Source: Lautropia sp. (lineage in GTDB: Bacteria > Pseudomonadota > Gammaproteobacteria > Burkholderiales > Burkholderiaceae_E). From it: a stretch of 64,000 bases of DNA. The translations under genes and the position numbers were made by a program. The notes beneath the pieces were generated by a model. The model did no database searches. It was not told where the DNA came from and saw nothing but the letters and a program-made list of their open reading frames with translations. The stretch spans positions 1,323,891-1,387,890 of the forward strand of contig JAUNAC010000001.1 of assembly GCA_030527825.1 (NCBI GenBank). Reading direction: 5' to 3'. Of the stretch, positions 1 to 9,467 are shown piece by piece (position 1 is the stretch's first letter; the number at the start of each line of letters is the position of its first letter).

Positions 1-497
1 CTGTGGCCATGATGGTGGTCTTCCCGCAGCAGCCAGGCGCTCACGAGGTTGACCAGCAGGCCGAGGACGGCGGTGCCGATGGCCTGGTTGTAGCTGATGA
101 GCAGGGGGCTGACCAGTCGCTCTGCGGATTCGACCAGCATGGTGATGGCGACGCCGACCAGGAGCAGGGCGCTGGTGTACCCCCCGAGGATTTCCATTTT
201 CCAGGTGCCGAACGAGAAGCGCGGATCGCGTGCGTAGCGTGCGGCCATGCGGTAGGTGAAGACAGCCAGTCCCAGGGCAAAGGCATGGGTGCTCATATGC
301 CAGCCGTCGGCCAGCAGCGCCATGGAGTTGAATGTCCAGCCGCCGATAATCTCCAGTACCATGACAGCCAGTGTCAGCCACATGACCCATCGGGTACGGC
401 GCTCGGCCAGCGGGTTGCCCTGGGTCAGAGTGTGGATGACTTCGCAGTGCACGGGATGGTCCGGTGCAGATTTGGCTTGATGCATAGGGATTCTCAT
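1..497 (-). CDS. dmeF: CDF-family Co(II)/Ni(II) efflux transporter DmeF (N-terminal part, cut by window edge)
   Basis: An open frame runs from an ATG at 497 (a second ATG lies in frame at 485) off the left edge. The visible ~165 residues begin MRIPMHQAKSAPDHPVHCEV and then show cation diffusion facilitator transmembrane helices, with the metal-site signature LLADGWHMSTHA in the second helix and a positively charged TRWVMW lead-in to the first. A His-rich stretch (REDHHHGH) begins at the edge, as in the cytoplasmic loop of DmeF. Proteins of this group expel cobalt and nickel across the inner membrane in exchange for protons. The gene is divergent from an RcnR/DmeR-type repressor and the spacer holds an inverted repeat, which supports the metal assignment. 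No strong ribosome site precedes either start. Confidence 0.85.
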   Translation of the reverse strand, partial: MRIPMHQAKSAPDHPVHCEVIHTLTQGNPLAERRTRWVMWLTLAVMVLEIIGGWTFNSMALLADGWHMSTHAFALGLAVFTYRMAARYARDPRFSFGTWKMEILGGYTSALLLVGVAITMLVESAERLVSPLLISYNQAIGTAVLGLLVNLVSAWLLREDHHHGH

Positions 498-556
498 GCG
501 ATCGTCCGGTGCGGGCTGGCCGGCACGGGCCGGAAGCCAGGGGACGGAGTGTTCAG

Positions 557-573
557 ATACTGTACCCCAGTAT
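557..573. promoter_or_regulatory. Candidate operator of the DmeR/RcnR-type repressor
   Basis: The sequence ATACTG-TACCC-CAGTAT is a perfect 6-bp inverted repeat around a C-rich centre. It lies in the spacer between the divergent efflux gene and its repressor. RcnR-type operators are known to have a TACT...AGTA frame around a G/C tract, and this site fits that pattern. The binding assignment is inferred, not shown. Confidence 0.6.
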
Positions 574-604
574 GGATAACCCTACTTATACAGTGTATTG
601 ACTG

Positions 605-880
605 ATGGCCCATACAACGCGCGACAAGAAAGCTCTGCTGACAAGGGTGCGCCGCATCGCCGGTCAGGTGGCTGCGCTGGAGCAGGCACTGGAACAGCAG
701 CAGCCATGTGCTTCCATTCTGCAGCAGATTGCGGCGATCCGCGGTGCGGTCAATGGCCTGATGGCGCAGGTGCTGGAGGGGCATATCCGGGAGCATCTGG
801 GGGCGCCGCAAGGTTCGCCGGCCGAGCGGCAGGCAGCGGTGGAGGATGTGATGGTGGTGTTGCGCTCCTATCTGAAGTGA
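605..880 (+). CDS. dmeR: CsoR/RcnR-family (DUF156) metal-responsive repressor, DmeR-like
   Basis: This 91-residue all-helical protein has the length and pattern of the DUF156 family of copper, nickel/cobalt or formaldehyde sensors. Counting from the ATG at 605, the ligand positions are His3, Cys35, His60 and His64. These are the four nickel/cobalt ligands of E. coli RcnR; a copper sensor would have the CsoR Cys-His-Cys set, and a formaldehyde sensor lacks His64. It most probably represses itself and the divergent exporter until Co or Ni binds. A start at 598 in another frame was rejected because it does not give the family sequence. Confidence 0.88.
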   Translation: MAHTTRDKKALLTRVRRIAGQVAALEQALEQQQPCASILQQIAAIRGAVNGLMAQVLEGHIREHLGAPQGSPAERQAAVEDVMVVLRSYLK

Positions 881-961
881 GGCGGATGTGTCTGATCCGG
901 GCCTGATGCGCTTCTGTCGCGGGGGTGACGAGGCCGGGCAGGTATTCGCTATTATTTCCGC

Positions 962-1933
962 ATGAAAATTCTGAATACGCTTTGGCCCATTCTGCTGGCA
1001 CTGGCGGTGGGCGTCGGGGTGGGCAGGCTGTTGCCCGAGCGTCTGACCCGCAGGCTGGTCGGGCTGATTACGCCACTGATTCGCTGGATGCTGTTTCTGA
1101 TCGGACGCGAATTTGGCGCGGTGCTGGTGTCTTCCGGCATGGTGGGGCCGGTGTTGCGCCAGGCGGTTCTGTATGCGCTGGCCACGACGCTGCTGCCGGC
1201 GGTGATGATTCTGCTCGTGTTGCGCTGGCGTCGCGGGGTGTGGTTTGGACGGCGGGAAGTGGCAGGGCTACCCTTGGCTGTCCCTGCGGGACAGGGGCGT
1301 CGGGGCGGCACGTTGCGCAGGCGGCTGGTTTTTGCCTGGCCCCCGTTGCGCGAGGTGCTGATCGCGCTGGGAATGGTGGGTCTGGGTGGGCTGTTTCATC
1401 TGATGCAGCGTCACGTGGGACTGGAAGGGCTGTCCATGCCGTCAGGGGCTACGTTTTTGCTGGTGTTGCTGGTGATGGTGGGCGCTGATCTGGCACGGGT
1501 GCGGGTAACGCGTGCATGGCTGTCCGTGGCCTTGCTGGCCGTGCCGGCGCTGGTGGTGCTGGGCTCCTGGATGGCTGGCGCACTGGTGGCCTGGGTGCTC
1601 GGGGAGCCGGTGCGCCAGGGGCTGGCGCTGTCCAGTGGTTTTGGCTGGTTTTCGCTGTCCAGTGTGATGGTGGGCGAGGCGCTGGGTGAGCGCTATGGCA
1701 CGCTGGCGCTTGGCGTTGATCTGTTTCGGGAATTGTTGGGGATTACGCTGATGTATGCGGTGGGGCAGCGGCTGCCGCAGATCGCGATCGCGGCCGGGGG
1801 ATCGACGACGCTGGATTCGACGCTGCCGATTCTGCGACAGACCTGTCCGCCATCGGCCATTGCGCTGGCACTGGCCAATGGTTTTTTGCTGACATTGCTG
1901 GCGCCGCTGTTGATGAGTCTGTTTTTGGCCTGA
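962..1933 (+). CDS. lysO: LysO-family (DUF340) lysine exporter
   Basis: This 323-residue, very hydrophobic protein has about eight predicted membrane helices. It has the two-part DUF340 layout: an N-terminal half from residue 1 and a C-terminal half with the conserved GFGWFSLSSVMVGE and DLFRELLGIT motifs and the Gly/Ser-rich AAGGSTTLDSTLPI segment. E. coli LysO (YbjE) exports lysine and toxic lysine analogues across the inner membrane. The match is to family level, so the exact substrate is inferred. It stands alone between the metal repressor and a MarR regulator. A basic, Gly/Arg-rich loop (about residues 85-122) is longer than in E. coli LysO, which is 299 residues. Confidence 0.85.
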   Translation: MKILNTLWPILLALAVGVGVGRLLPERLTRRLVGLITPLIRWMLFLIGREFGAVLVSSGMVGPVLRQAVLYALATTLLPAVMILLVLRWRRGVWFGRREVAGLPLAVPAGQGRRGGTLRRRLVFAWPPLREVLIALGMVGLGGLFHLMQRHVGLEGLSMPSGATFLLVLLVMVGADLARVRVTRAWLSVALLAVPALVVLGSWMAGALVAWVLGEPVRQGLALSSGFGWFSLSSVMVGEALGERYGTLALGVDLFRELLGITLMYAVGQRLPQIAIAAGGSTTLDSTLPILRQTCPPSAIALALANGFLLTLLAPLLMSLFLA

Positions 1934-2228
1934 GGGACGTCGAATTTAAAAACAAAATAACAAAAACAGGGAGATGTTAGGACTGATACGTTTCAGAGAT
2001 AGTCTGTGTGTTTCTATGACATTCTGGCGGGGCTACAGCGATTTGTTGACGTAATGGCAGAGGTATTGACGTGCCGGTAATGTTTGAATTCCGTCACATA
2101 TTCGCCTCATGGTGTAGGATGGACATAAACGACACGAGGCTTGATTGCTCTCGTCAGGAATGATCCGGGTACGGATGAGAAATCAGGGTATCCGTATGGT
2201 TAGAAGCCAACCGAAGTTTGATAAGACC

Positions 2229-2723
2229 ATGAAATTTGATCTAGACCCCAAGTATGAGGCACTGCTGAATGAGGCAGCGCGTCTGAATCTCGCCGATCAG
2301 GAAAGTATGGGGGTCTGTGCGCAGACGCTCACGCTGGCGGCACGGATTGATCGTGCCCGGACGGCGGCGCTGGCGCCGCAGGGGTTGTCGGAGGGGCGTT
2401 TCATTTTGCTGTTCCTGCTTAATGAACAGAAGAATGGTGTGCCGCCCCACATTCTGGCCGACCAGGCCGGGGTGGCCCGGGCGACGATTACCGGGCTGGT
2501 GGATGGTATGGTGCGTGATGGCCTGGTTGAGCGGCGCGGCAATCCGGATGACCGGCGCTCCAATCTGGTGGTGCTGACCCGGAAGGGGCGGACGCTGGGC
2601 AAACGGGTTTTCCCTGGTCAGGCTGAGGTGCTGGCCAGTGCCTTTTTGCAGCTTTCGGCCACGGAGCGGCGTCAGTTGTCGCGGTTGCTGGGCAAGGTGT
2701 CGGCCGTTCTGGCGGATATGTAG
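2229..2723 (+). CDS. MarR-family transcriptional regulator
   Basis: From the ATG at 2229 this gives a 164-residue protein, the usual MarR length. A winged-helix region runs from LSEGRFILLFLL through ILADQAGVARATITGLVDGM (recognition helix) to the wing RRGNPDDRRSNLVVLTRKG, and a C-terminal dimerisation helix follows. The frame continues upstream to possible starts at 2175, 2160 and a TTG at 2145. I chose 2229 because the extra residues do not resemble the family and add an odd basic tail. The ligand and targets are unknown. No neighbour is divergent, so the usual clue to a MarR target is missing. It is convergent with zur, 41 nt away. Confidence 0.8.
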   Translation: MKFDLDPKYEALLNEAARLNLADQESMGVCAQTLTLAARIDRARTAALAPQGLSEGRFILLFLLNEQKNGVPPHILADQAGVARATITGLVDGMVRDGLVERRGNPDDRRSNLVVLTRKGRTLGKRVFPGQAEVLASAFLQLSATERRQLSRLLGKVSAVLADM

Positions 2724-2764
2724 TCAGAGAGCGGGCAGCGGCTGTTCTGGGCTTGGCTGGCGGC

Positions 2765-3331
2765 TCAGCTGTCGCTGCTAGCGTCAACGCACTGGCTGCA
2801 GATGCCCTTGATTTCCAGGCTGCGAACGTGAAAACCGTTCAGCGTCCGGATGCGGTTCAATGAGGCGTGCAGGGATTCCTGCACGCCGATATCGCAGATT
2901 TCACTGGCGCGGCCGCAGCGCTCGCAGATCAGCATGATGAGATGACCATGGTCATGGTGGTCGTGATGGCCGTGTTCGCAGACGATGAAGCTGCTGGTGG
3001 CGTCTACCTTGTGCACCAGTCCTGATCCCACCAGAAAATCAAGCGTACGGTAGATGCTCATGGGCGCGATGCCGGGCTTGATGGCCTGGAGGTTGGAGAG
3101 CAGGTTATATGCCTTGATTCCACCAGGGTGCTGACGCAGGTGCAGCAGGATTTCGGTGCGCAGCGGTGTCAGCCGGGTGCCCAGGGTCAGGCAGTGTTGC
3201 CGGGCCGCAGCGATGAACGCCTGTTCCTGTGCTGACAGAGACTGGTCGGATTCTGGCCGGGGCTCAGCGGAGCCGGAAAAATCAGGCGGGGGGACAGTGG
3301 ACGGCATCGGATGGAGGAGCAGGGGTTTCAA
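2765..3331 (-). CDS. zur: Zinc uptake regulator Zur (Fur family)
   Basis: This 188-residue Fur-family repressor has an N-terminal winged helix (LTPLRTEILLHLRQ then APMSIYRTLDFLVGSGLVHK) and a C-terminal dimerisation domain. That domain has a His-rich metal region (CEHGHHDHHDHGH) and two CxxC pairs, CERC and CSQC, which hold a structural zinc. The pattern fits Zur better than Fur or PerR, because the TLDFLV helix and the CEHGHHDH block are Zur-like. It should repress zinc-uptake genes when zinc is sufficient; none are in the window. About 30 residues precede the family domain, so a later start is possible. It is divergent from the CBS/DUF294 gene with about 110 nt between. Confidence 0.85.
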   Translation of the reverse strand: MKPLLLHPMPSTVPPPDFSGSAEPRPESDQSLSAQEQAFIAAARQHCLTLGTRLTPLRTEILLHLRQHPGGIKAYNLLSNLQAIKPGIAPMSIYRTLDFLVGSGLVHKVDATSSFIVCEHGHHDHHDHGHLIMLICERCGRASEICDIGVQESLHASLNRIRTLNGFHVRSLEIKGICSQCVDASSDS

Positions 3332-3442
3332 CGCAGTGTCCAGTGTACATGGCTTCGCGCTGATATGAGGGTATAGGGGTGTTGCAACCGGGTATGGCCG
3401 CTAGACTGCGTCCATGTAGAAAACAGGAGGAGGCGCCTGGGT

Positions 3443-5269
3443 ATGCCGAATGTCTTCAATTTTTCGGTTTCGCCTTTTGACTGCCTCACGCAGTCCGAGC
3501 AGGGGCTGGTGCGCAGTGAGGTCAATATTGCCTATTTTCGGCCGGGCGAGGTGCTGCAGGAGGTGGGCAGTGCGCCGGCACATCTGTTTGTGCTGATCAA
3601 GGGGTTTGTGCAGCAGTTCGAGGAAAGTGGCGAGCTGCTGGCGACCTATGGGCCAGAAGACAGTTTCGATGGCCGCGGGCTGGTGTCGGGCCGTTCGGCC
3701 AGCCGGTTTGTGGCGGTGGACGAGGTGCTGGCCTATGAGCTGGCCCGCGAGACGGTCAATGCGCTGATTGCCCGCAATGATACCTTCAGCGCACTGTTGT
3801 TCTCTGCATTGGGGCGCAAGCTGAGTACGGTGGCGGTGCGGGAGGCCGACTGTGAGTTGCAGTCGCTCAACATGGCCCGGGTGGCCGATGCATATGTACG
3901 CCATGCTCATACCGTGCCGGCGCAGATGGACATTGTGTCGGTGGTGCAGCTTTTTCAGGAGGCGCGGACTACCAATGTGCTGGTGCGCGATGATGAAGCC
4001 TGTCCGGCACGTCTGGGGATTTTCACGACCACGGGGTTACAGCGGGCCATTCTGAGCGGCCGTGCGCTGACGTCACTGCCAGTAGGCGATCTGGCCAGCT
4101 GGGATCTGCTGACGGTGTCGCCGGATGACCAGGTGGGCGAGGCGCTGGCGCTGATGGTGCGGCATGGGGTGCACCGGGTGGTGGTTCGGCAGGCAGGGCA
4201 GGTCTGCGGGATTCTGGAGTCGCTGGATCTGTTCAGTTTTCTGTCGAATCATTCGATGCTGATCAGTCGCCAGCTGCAGGAAGCAACGTCGCTGGAGGCG
4301 CTGGAGAAAGTCTCGGAACAGGTCACGGCCATGGTCAGGCGACAATACCGGGCCGGGGTACGGGTGGGACTGCTGGCCAGGCTGGTTCAGGATCTGAATG
4401 GCCGTCTGTTCGAGCGTGTCTGGCAACTGGTGGCACCGCCGGCCCTGGTGCAGTCCAGCTGTCTGCTGGTCATGGGGAGCGAGGGGCGGGGTGAGCAGCT
4501 GCTCAAGACAGATCAGGATAATGCCTTGCTGCTGGAGGACGGCTGCACACTGCCGGCTGCGATGGTGTCGCAGGCGTGTGAGCATTTTTCGGCGGCGCTG
4601 GCCCGATTGGGCTATCCGCCTTGTCCCGGCAGCATCATGGTGAGCAATCCGGCCTGGCGTATGTCGCTCGCGATGTTCGAGCAGCGCATCCGACGCTGGC
4701 TGTTGCTGCCGGAGGCTGACAGTCTGATGAATCTGGCGATTGTTCTGGATGCCCACGCGATCTGTGGTCAGGTGCGGTTGTTGCAGGTGTTGCGGCGGCG
4801 GCTGTTTGCCATGCTCTCGGATAATGATGCGCTGCTGGCGCGTTTTGCCCAGGCGGTGGATGCGTTTGGAGACAATACCCGGTGGTGGCAGCGCATGCTG
4901 GGGGGAGGGGAAGCGAGTTTCAATCTGAAGAAGGCCGGTATTTTTCCGATTGTGCATGGGGTGCGCAGTCTGGCGCTGGCGTCACGCATCGCGGCGACCG
5001 GGACGGAGGCGCGTTTGCAGGCGCTGGTCCAGGCGGGGGTGCTGAGCAAGGAGAATGGTCAGGACTTGACCGAGGCGCTGCATTTTTTCATGGGATTGAG
5101 GCTCAAGGCCGGGCTGGAGGAGATGGATCTCGGGCAGCCGGTGTCTGGCAAGGTGCGGCTGGAGCGGTTGACGCCGCTGGAGCGGGATCTGCTGAAGGAT
5201 GCGCTGGGCGAGGTGCGGCGCTTCCGGGCACAGTTGCGGCTGCGCTTCCGGTTCGGGGCGGTGTCCTGA
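3443..5269 (+). CDS. cNMP-binding/CBS/DUF294 putative nucleotidyltransferase
   Basis: This is a 608-residue soluble protein in four parts. They are a Crp-like cyclic-nucleotide-binding fold (about residues 10-125), a CBS pair (about 150-275), a DUF294 nucleotidyltransferase core (about 300-450) and a helical substrate-binding domain to the end. The catalytic signature is clear: GSEGRGEQ at 345-352 followed by TDQDN at 356-360, as in GlnD-like transferases. The substrate of these proteins is not established, but they recur beside acetate permease (actP) genes and are thought to regulate them. Here the stop overlaps the start of a DnaQ-like exonuclease (TGATG), and actP-yjcH converges just downstream. 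This supports a shared role in acetate or energy sensing (inference). Confidence 0.85.
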   Translation: MPNVFNFSVSPFDCLTQSEQGLVRSEVNIAYFRPGEVLQEVGSAPAHLFVLIKGFVQQFEESGELLATYGPEDSFDGRGLVSGRSASRFVAVDEVLAYELARETVNALIARNDTFSALLFSALGRKLSTVAVREADCELQSLNMARVADAYVRHAHTVPAQMDIVSVVQLFQEARTTNVLVRDDEACPARLGIFTTTGLQRAILSGRALTSLPVGDLASWDLLTVSPDDQVGEALALMVRHGVHRVVVRQAGQVCGILESLDLFSFLSNHSMLISRQLQEATSLEALEKVSEQVTAMVRRQYRAGVRVGLLARLVQDLNGRLFERVWQLVAPPALVQSSCLLVMGSEGRGEQLLKTDQDNALLLEDGCTLPAAMVSQACEHFSAALARLGYPPCPGSIMVSNPAWRMSLAMFEQRIRRWLLLPEADSLMNLAIVLDAHAICGQVRLLQVLRRRLFAMLSDNDALLARFAQAVDAFGDNTRWWQRMLGGGEASFNLKKAGIFPIVHGVRSLALASRIAATGTEARLQALVQAGVLSKENGQDLTEALHFFMGLRLKAGLEEMDLGQPVSGKVRLERLTPLERDLLKDALGEVRRFRAQLRLRFRFGAVS

Positions 5270-5961
5270 TGGCGCGCAGTGTGCTGGAGACGCTGCCGCG
5301 GTGGGTTCAGCAGCAGGTGCTGTCGGCCCGGCGGCGGTGGCAGCGCAGCCATTTGAAGGATCCACGCTGGGCATTTTTGTTTGAGTCACCGCCAGCGCAG
5401 GAATGGGTGGCGCTGGACTGTGAGACGACGGGGCTGGATGTTCGCCGGGACGAGATCATTGCGATCGGGGCGGTACGCATCCGGGAACGGCGGATCCTGA
5501 CGCGTGAGCGGCTGGATCTGCGGGTGCGTCCGACCCGGGAGGTGGCAGCAGACAGTGTGCGGGTGCATCGGCTGCGCCAGCAGGATGTGGCCGACGGGAT
5601 GCCGGTGGCTGAGGCGATGGAGCAGCTGCTGTACTTCATTGGGAGCCGGCCGCTGGTGGGGTATTACCTGGCATTTGATGTGGCCATGCTGGACCGGGCA
5701 TTGGCACGCTGCTTTGGTCTGGTGCTGCCACAGCCCCGGATCGAGATATCGGCGCTGTATTACGACTGGCAGTTCCGGCAGTTACCGCTCTATCGTCAGC
5801 ATGACAACGCGGAGATAGATTTGCGTTTCGCCAGCATCATGCAGACGCTGGCACTGCCCATGTTGCCCGCACATGATGCCGTCAATGATGCGGTGATGGC
5901 GGCCATGGCCTTCATCAAGTTGCGGGAGCTGCGCAGGGAGGCCACGAGGCCCCGGTCATGA
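5269..5961 (+). CDS. DnaQ-like 3'-5' exonuclease
   Basis: From the ATG at 5269, which overlaps the previous stop by one base, this is a 230-residue protein. It has the RNase T/DnaQ fold: Exo I LDCETTGL with Asp50 and Glu52, Exo II GYYLAFDVAMLDRAL, and Exo III HDAVNDAVMAAMAF, the DEDDh type. It should remove nucleotides from 3' ends. It is probably not the DNA polymerase III proofreading subunit, because the N-terminal 45 residues and the gene context differ and it is coupled to the CBS/DUF294 gene. The same pairing is seen beside actP genes in other proteobacteria. The biological substrate is unknown. Confidence 0.85.
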   Translation: MARSVLETLPRWVQQQVLSARRRWQRSHLKDPRWAFLFESPPAQEWVALDCETTGLDVRRDEIIAIGAVRIRERRILTRERLDLRVRPTREVAADSVRVHRLRQQDVADGMPVAEAMEQLLYFIGSRPLVGYYLAFDVAMLDRALARCFGLVLPQPRIEISALYYDWQFRQLPLYRQHDNAEIDLRFASIMQTLALPMLPAHDAVNDAVMAAMAFIKLRELRREATRPRS

Positions 5962-6001
5962 GAGAGCCGGAGCCGCGCGAGCCGGCCGCAGGGATTTCAC
6001 C

Positions 6002-7783
6002 TCAGTGACTGGCGGCCCTGGCGGCGCCGTAGCCGGTTTCCGAGCGGACCTGCTGGGCGTCGAAGGCGTCACGCTCCTGCTGGGCGCGTGGGCTGCGATC
6101 CAGTACCGAGAACAGCCATACCCCCAGAAAGCCCAGCGTCATGGAAAAGAGCGCAGGCGATGTGTAGGGGAAAGGGGCGGAGCCCTTCGGATTGCCCATG
6201 GTGGCTTCCCAGACGGAAGGCGACAGGATGGTGAGGATGACCGAAGAGGCCAGCCCCAGAAAGCCACCGATGACGGCACCACGTGTGGTACAGCCCCGCC
6301 AGAGAATGGACAGGAAGAGTACCGGGAAGTTGGCGGATGCAGCGACGGCAAAGGCCAGGGACACCATGAAGGCGACGTTCTGTTTTTCGAAGGTGATGCC
6401 CAGAATGACGGCCACGATGCCCAGGATCAGTGTGGTGACGCGGGAAACGCGCAGCTCGGCGGCGCTGTTGGCCCGTCCCTGTTTGATGATGGTGGCGTAG
6501 ATGTCATGGGACACCGCAGAAGCACCAGACAGGGTCAGTCCGGCGACGACCGCGAGGATGGTGGCAAAGGCCACGGCAGAGATGAAGCCATAGAAGACGT
6601 TGCCACCAACGGAGCGCGCCACGAGCACGGCGGCCATGTTGGCGGTGCCGGCGCCGCCCCGGATGACGCCACGCGCAGTGTCGGCGAATTCCGGGTTGGT
6701 CAGCACGAGGGTGATGGCGCCGAAGCCGATGATGAAGATCAGGGCGTAGAAGTAGCCGATCCAGGTGGTGGCCCAGAAAACGGATTTGCGTGCTTCCTTG
6801 GCATCAGGCACGGTGAAGAAGCGCATCAGGATGTGGGGCAGTCCGGCGGTGCCGAACATCAGCGCAATGCCGAAGGACAGGGCGGAGATCGGATCCTTGA
6901 TGAATCCGCCCGGCCCCATCAGGGCCAGACCGGTCTGGTGGGCATCTTCTGGCGAGGCGCCGGCATTCCGGGCGATGGCGGCCTTGACGCGCACGGCTTC
7001 GGAAAACAGGGCCTCCAGGCTGAAGCCATAGTGCCGCATGACCATGAAGCCCATGAAGGTGACGCCAAAGAGCAGCAGCACGGCCTTGATGATCTGCACC
7101 CAGGTGGTGGCGGTCATGCCGCCGAACAGGACATAGATCATCATCAGGACGCCGACGATGACCACGGCGATCCAGTAGTCAAGGCCAAAGAGCAGCTTGA
7201 TGAGCTGGCCGGCACCGACCATCTGCGCGATGAGGTAGAAGGCGACGACCACCAGGGTGCCGGCAGCAGCGAACAGCCGGATGGGTTTTTGCTGGAAGCG
7301 GTAGCCGGCGACGTCGGCAAAGGTGAATTTGCCCAGGTTGCGCAGCCGCTCGGCCAGCAGGAAGGTGAGAATGGGCCAGCCGACCAAGAAGCCGATGGCG
7401 TAGATCAGGCCGTCGTATCCGCTGGACATGACGGCGGCGGAAATGCCCAGGAATGAGGCGGCGGACATGAAGTCTCCCGCAATGGCCAGACCGTTCTGGA
7501 AGCCGGTGATGCCACCGCCGGCGGTGTAGAAGTCGGCTGCGGAGCGGGTTCTACCGGCCGCCCATTTGGTGATCCAGAGGGTGGCGGCAACGAAGGCAAT
7601 GAACAGTACGATGGCTGTCCAGTTGGTGGGCTGCTTGGCGGCGTTGGCGACATCCACGCCGGCGGCGGCGGCTGTGCCGGACAGCAGCAGGGCGCCCAGG
7701 GCCATGAGAGTGCAGATGGCGCTGCCGTGGATGGGGCGGCAGGTGGCAGGCGGCGCGGATCGGTGATGAAGGGGCGTATTCAT
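6002..7783 (-). CDS. actP: Cation/acetate symporter ActP
   Basis: This 593-residue sodium:solute symporter has a cleavable-looking N-terminal segment ([17 protein letters not shown], about residues 26-42) and about 13 further membrane helices. Family signatures include [33 protein letters not shown], and [20 protein letters not shown]. ActP brings acetate and related short acids into the cell with sodium. It is 44 residues longer than E. coli ActP because of the N-terminal extension. Its start codon overlaps the stop of the upstream DUF485 gene by 4 nt (ATGA), so the two are translated together. No acetyl-CoA synthetase gene is in the window. Confidence 0.93.
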   Translation of the reverse strand: MNTPLHHRSAPPATCRPIHGSAICTLMALGALLLSGTAAAAGVDVANAAKQPTNWTAIVLFIAFVAATLWITKWAAGRTRSAADFYTAGGGITGFQNGLAIAGDFMSAASFLGISAAVMSSGYDGLIYAIGFLVGWPILTFLLAERLRNLGKFTFADVAGYRFQQKPIRLFAAAGTLVVVAFYLIAQMVGAGQLIKLLFGLDYWIAVVIVGVLMMIYVLFGGMTATTWVQIIKAVLLLFGVTFMGFMVMRHYGFSLEALFSEAVRVKAAIARNAGASPEDAHQTGLALMGPGGFIKDPISALSFGIALMFGTAGLPHILMRFFTVPDAKEARKSVFWATTWIGYFYALIFIIGFGAITLVLTNPEFADTARGVIRGGAGTANMAAVLVARSVGGNVFYGFISAVAFATILAVVAGLTLSGASAVSHDIYATIIKQGRANSAAELRVSRVTTLILGIVAVILGITFEKQNVAFMVSLAFAVAASANFPVLFLSILWRGCTTRGAVIGGFLGLASSVILTILSPSVWEATMGNPKGSAPFPYTSPALFSMTLGFLGVWLFSVLDRSPRAQQERDAFDAQQVRSETGYGAARAASH

Positions 7784-8091
7784 TCAGTGGTGTCCTTCAG
7801 GATGTCACGGGTCATGGCGTCATAGCGGCTGTTGGCACGGTATACGTAGAGGCCGGTGATGGCGACGGTGAAGATGATGACACCCAGGCCGACGGGGATG
7901 CCCAGGGTGGTGACGCTATCCGGGCCGAGCGGACGTGAGAGAAAGGCCCGGTTGAACGCGATGAGCCCGATGAAGCCGTAGTAGACAATCAGCATCAGGA
8001 TGGTGAGCGTCCAGCCCAGGGTGTTGCGTTCTTTCTGCAGGTTTTGGTACTGAGGATGTCGCTGGATTTTTTCGACAACGGGATCCGGCAT
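7780..8091 (-). CDS. yjcH: DUF485 inner-membrane protein YjcH
   Basis: This 103-residue protein has two transmembrane helices ([21 protein letters not shown] and [21 protein letters not shown]) and a charged N-terminus with the family motif [19 protein letters not shown]485 genes almost always precede actP and probably encode an accessory subunit of the acetate permease. The start at 8091 is chosen over the longer open frame because a strong AAGGAGG lies 5 nt upstream. The frame continues further upstream without family similarity. It overlaps actP by 4 nt. Confidence 0.92.
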   Translation of the reverse strand: MPDPVVEKIQRHPQYQNLQKERNTLGWTLTILMLIVYYGFIGLIAFNRAFLSRPLGPDSVTTLGIPVGLGVIIFTVAITGLYVYRANSRYDAMTRDILKDTTE

Positions 8092-8379
8092 GGTTTGCCT
8101 CCTTGTTTTTTTATGCCTTGATGACAGCGCAGTTCCGGGTGCCCGGGAGACGTGCGGCCGCATGGGTTCGCGACCGCTGGCCGGCGGGAAGGCCGGGTGG
8201 CAGCCGTGACGGCAGGGGTACGCGATGTCGGTTACTGACTGTCGGTTATTGACAGGCGTGCCCGGGACAATGCGTGAGCGGCAGGCTTTTGGCAAGCAGG
8301 GAAAACACTAGCGTCAGTGCGGAATCTCACGCGGGGCGTCGGTCCGGGCAGGGACAGTTTTTTTTGGGTGGGGGCCCTG

Positions 8380-9240
8380 TCAGCGGAAAATGACAGTTTT
8401 GTGGCCGTTGAGCATGATGCGATGCTCGGCATGCCATTTGATGGCACGGGCAAGCACGACGTTTTCGGTGTCGCCGCCCAGGGCGGTGAGGGTGTCGACG
8501 GCCATGGTGTGATCGACCCGCTCGACATCCTGTTCGATGATCGGGCCTTCGTCGAGTTCAGCGGTGACGTAGTGGGCGGTGGCGCCAATGATCTTCACGC
8601 CGCGGTCATGGGCCTGGTAGTAGGGGCGGGCGCCCTTGAAGCTGGGCAGGAAGGAGTGGTGGATGTTGATGGCGCGACCCTGCAGCTGGCGGCACAGGTT
8701 GTCGGAGAGGATCTGCATGTAGCGGGCCAGGACGACCAGTTCGGCGCCGGTCGACTGGATGATCGCCAGCTGGCTGGCTTCGGCGGTTTCGCGACTGGCG
8801 GCGCTGACCGGGATGTGGTGGAAGGGGATGCCCTGATTCTCGACCTGGGCACGGAAGTCGTCGTGGTTGGAGATGACGGCGCGGATGTCGATGGGCAGCA
8901 TGCCGGCCCGGGTGCGGAACAGCAGGTCGTTGAGGCAGTGGCCGAGCCGTGAGACGAGGACGACCGTAGGCATGCGCCGGCCGGCGGCGGCGAGCTGCCA
9001 GTGCATCTCAAGTGGTCCGGCGGCTGTCTGCAGGGCGGTGTGCAGCGTGGCCTCAGGGGCGGGACTGGTGAACTGTACCCGCATGAAGAAGAGGCCGGTG
9101 TCCGGGTCGTTGTACTGGGCGGCTTCGGTGATGTTGCCCTGGTGCTGGAGCAGCAGGCCGCTGATGGCGTGGACGATGCCGGCACGGTCGGCACAGGAGA
9201 GGGTGAGAATGTATTCAGGCGTCGTGGTGGGGCTGTTCAC
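8380..9240 (-). CDS. purU: Formyltetrahydrofolate deformylase PurU
   Basis: This cytoplasmic enzyme hydrolyses 10-formyl-tetrahydrofolate to formate and tetrahydrofolate, balancing one-carbon pools and supplying formate for PurT. An N-terminal ACT domain (EYILTLSCADRAGIVHAISG) is followed by a formyltransferase fold. The catalytic Asn/His motif is NIHHSFLPSFKGARPY and the catalytic Asp lies in AELDEGPIIEQD. A GTG at 9240 gives 286 residues, close to the 280 of E. coli PurU. Longer starts at 9330 or 9375 are open but add residues unlike the family. No strong ribosome site is visible at any of them, so the start is uncertain. It is divergent from the outer-membrane protein gene. Confidence 0.9.
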   Translation of the reverse strand: MNSPTTTPEYILTLSCADRAGIVHAISGLLLQHQGNITEAAQYNDPDTGLFFMRVQFTSPAPEATLHTALQTAAGPLEMHWQLAAAGRRMPTVVLVSRLGHCLNDLLFRTRAGMLPIDIRAVISNHDDFRAQVENQGIPFHHIPVSAASRETAEASQLAIIQSTGAELVVLARYMQILSDNLCRQLQGRAINIHHSFLPSFKGARPYYQAHDRGVKIIGATAHYVTAELDEGPIIEQDVERVDHTMAVDTLTALGGDTENVVLARAIKWHAEHRIMLNGHKTVIFR

Positions 9241-9467
9241 GGTCGATTGACAGGTCGGGGACAGGGCTGGAAAGGGGATGGGCCGCCGAACCGCATGGAT
9301 GCTGCAAGTACGGGCGGGGAATCTTAGCATTGACGGTCTGTCTGCCCTGGCTGACGGGTGTCTGCTTTTCCCCACGGGCGGGGCGCATCGGCTACCATCA
9401 GGGAATACGCGAGGGCGGAGAACTGCCCCTTTTTTTTGTATTGCTGTTTTTGTCAGGAGTTGAGGTC

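Noticed and set aside
3332..3442. Zur box before zur
   Set aside because: No AT-rich palindrome close to the known Zur consensus was seen.
6005..7456. Plus-strand open frame of 483 residues over actP
   Set aside because: Gly/Asp/Glu-rich mirror of the membrane helices of ActP.
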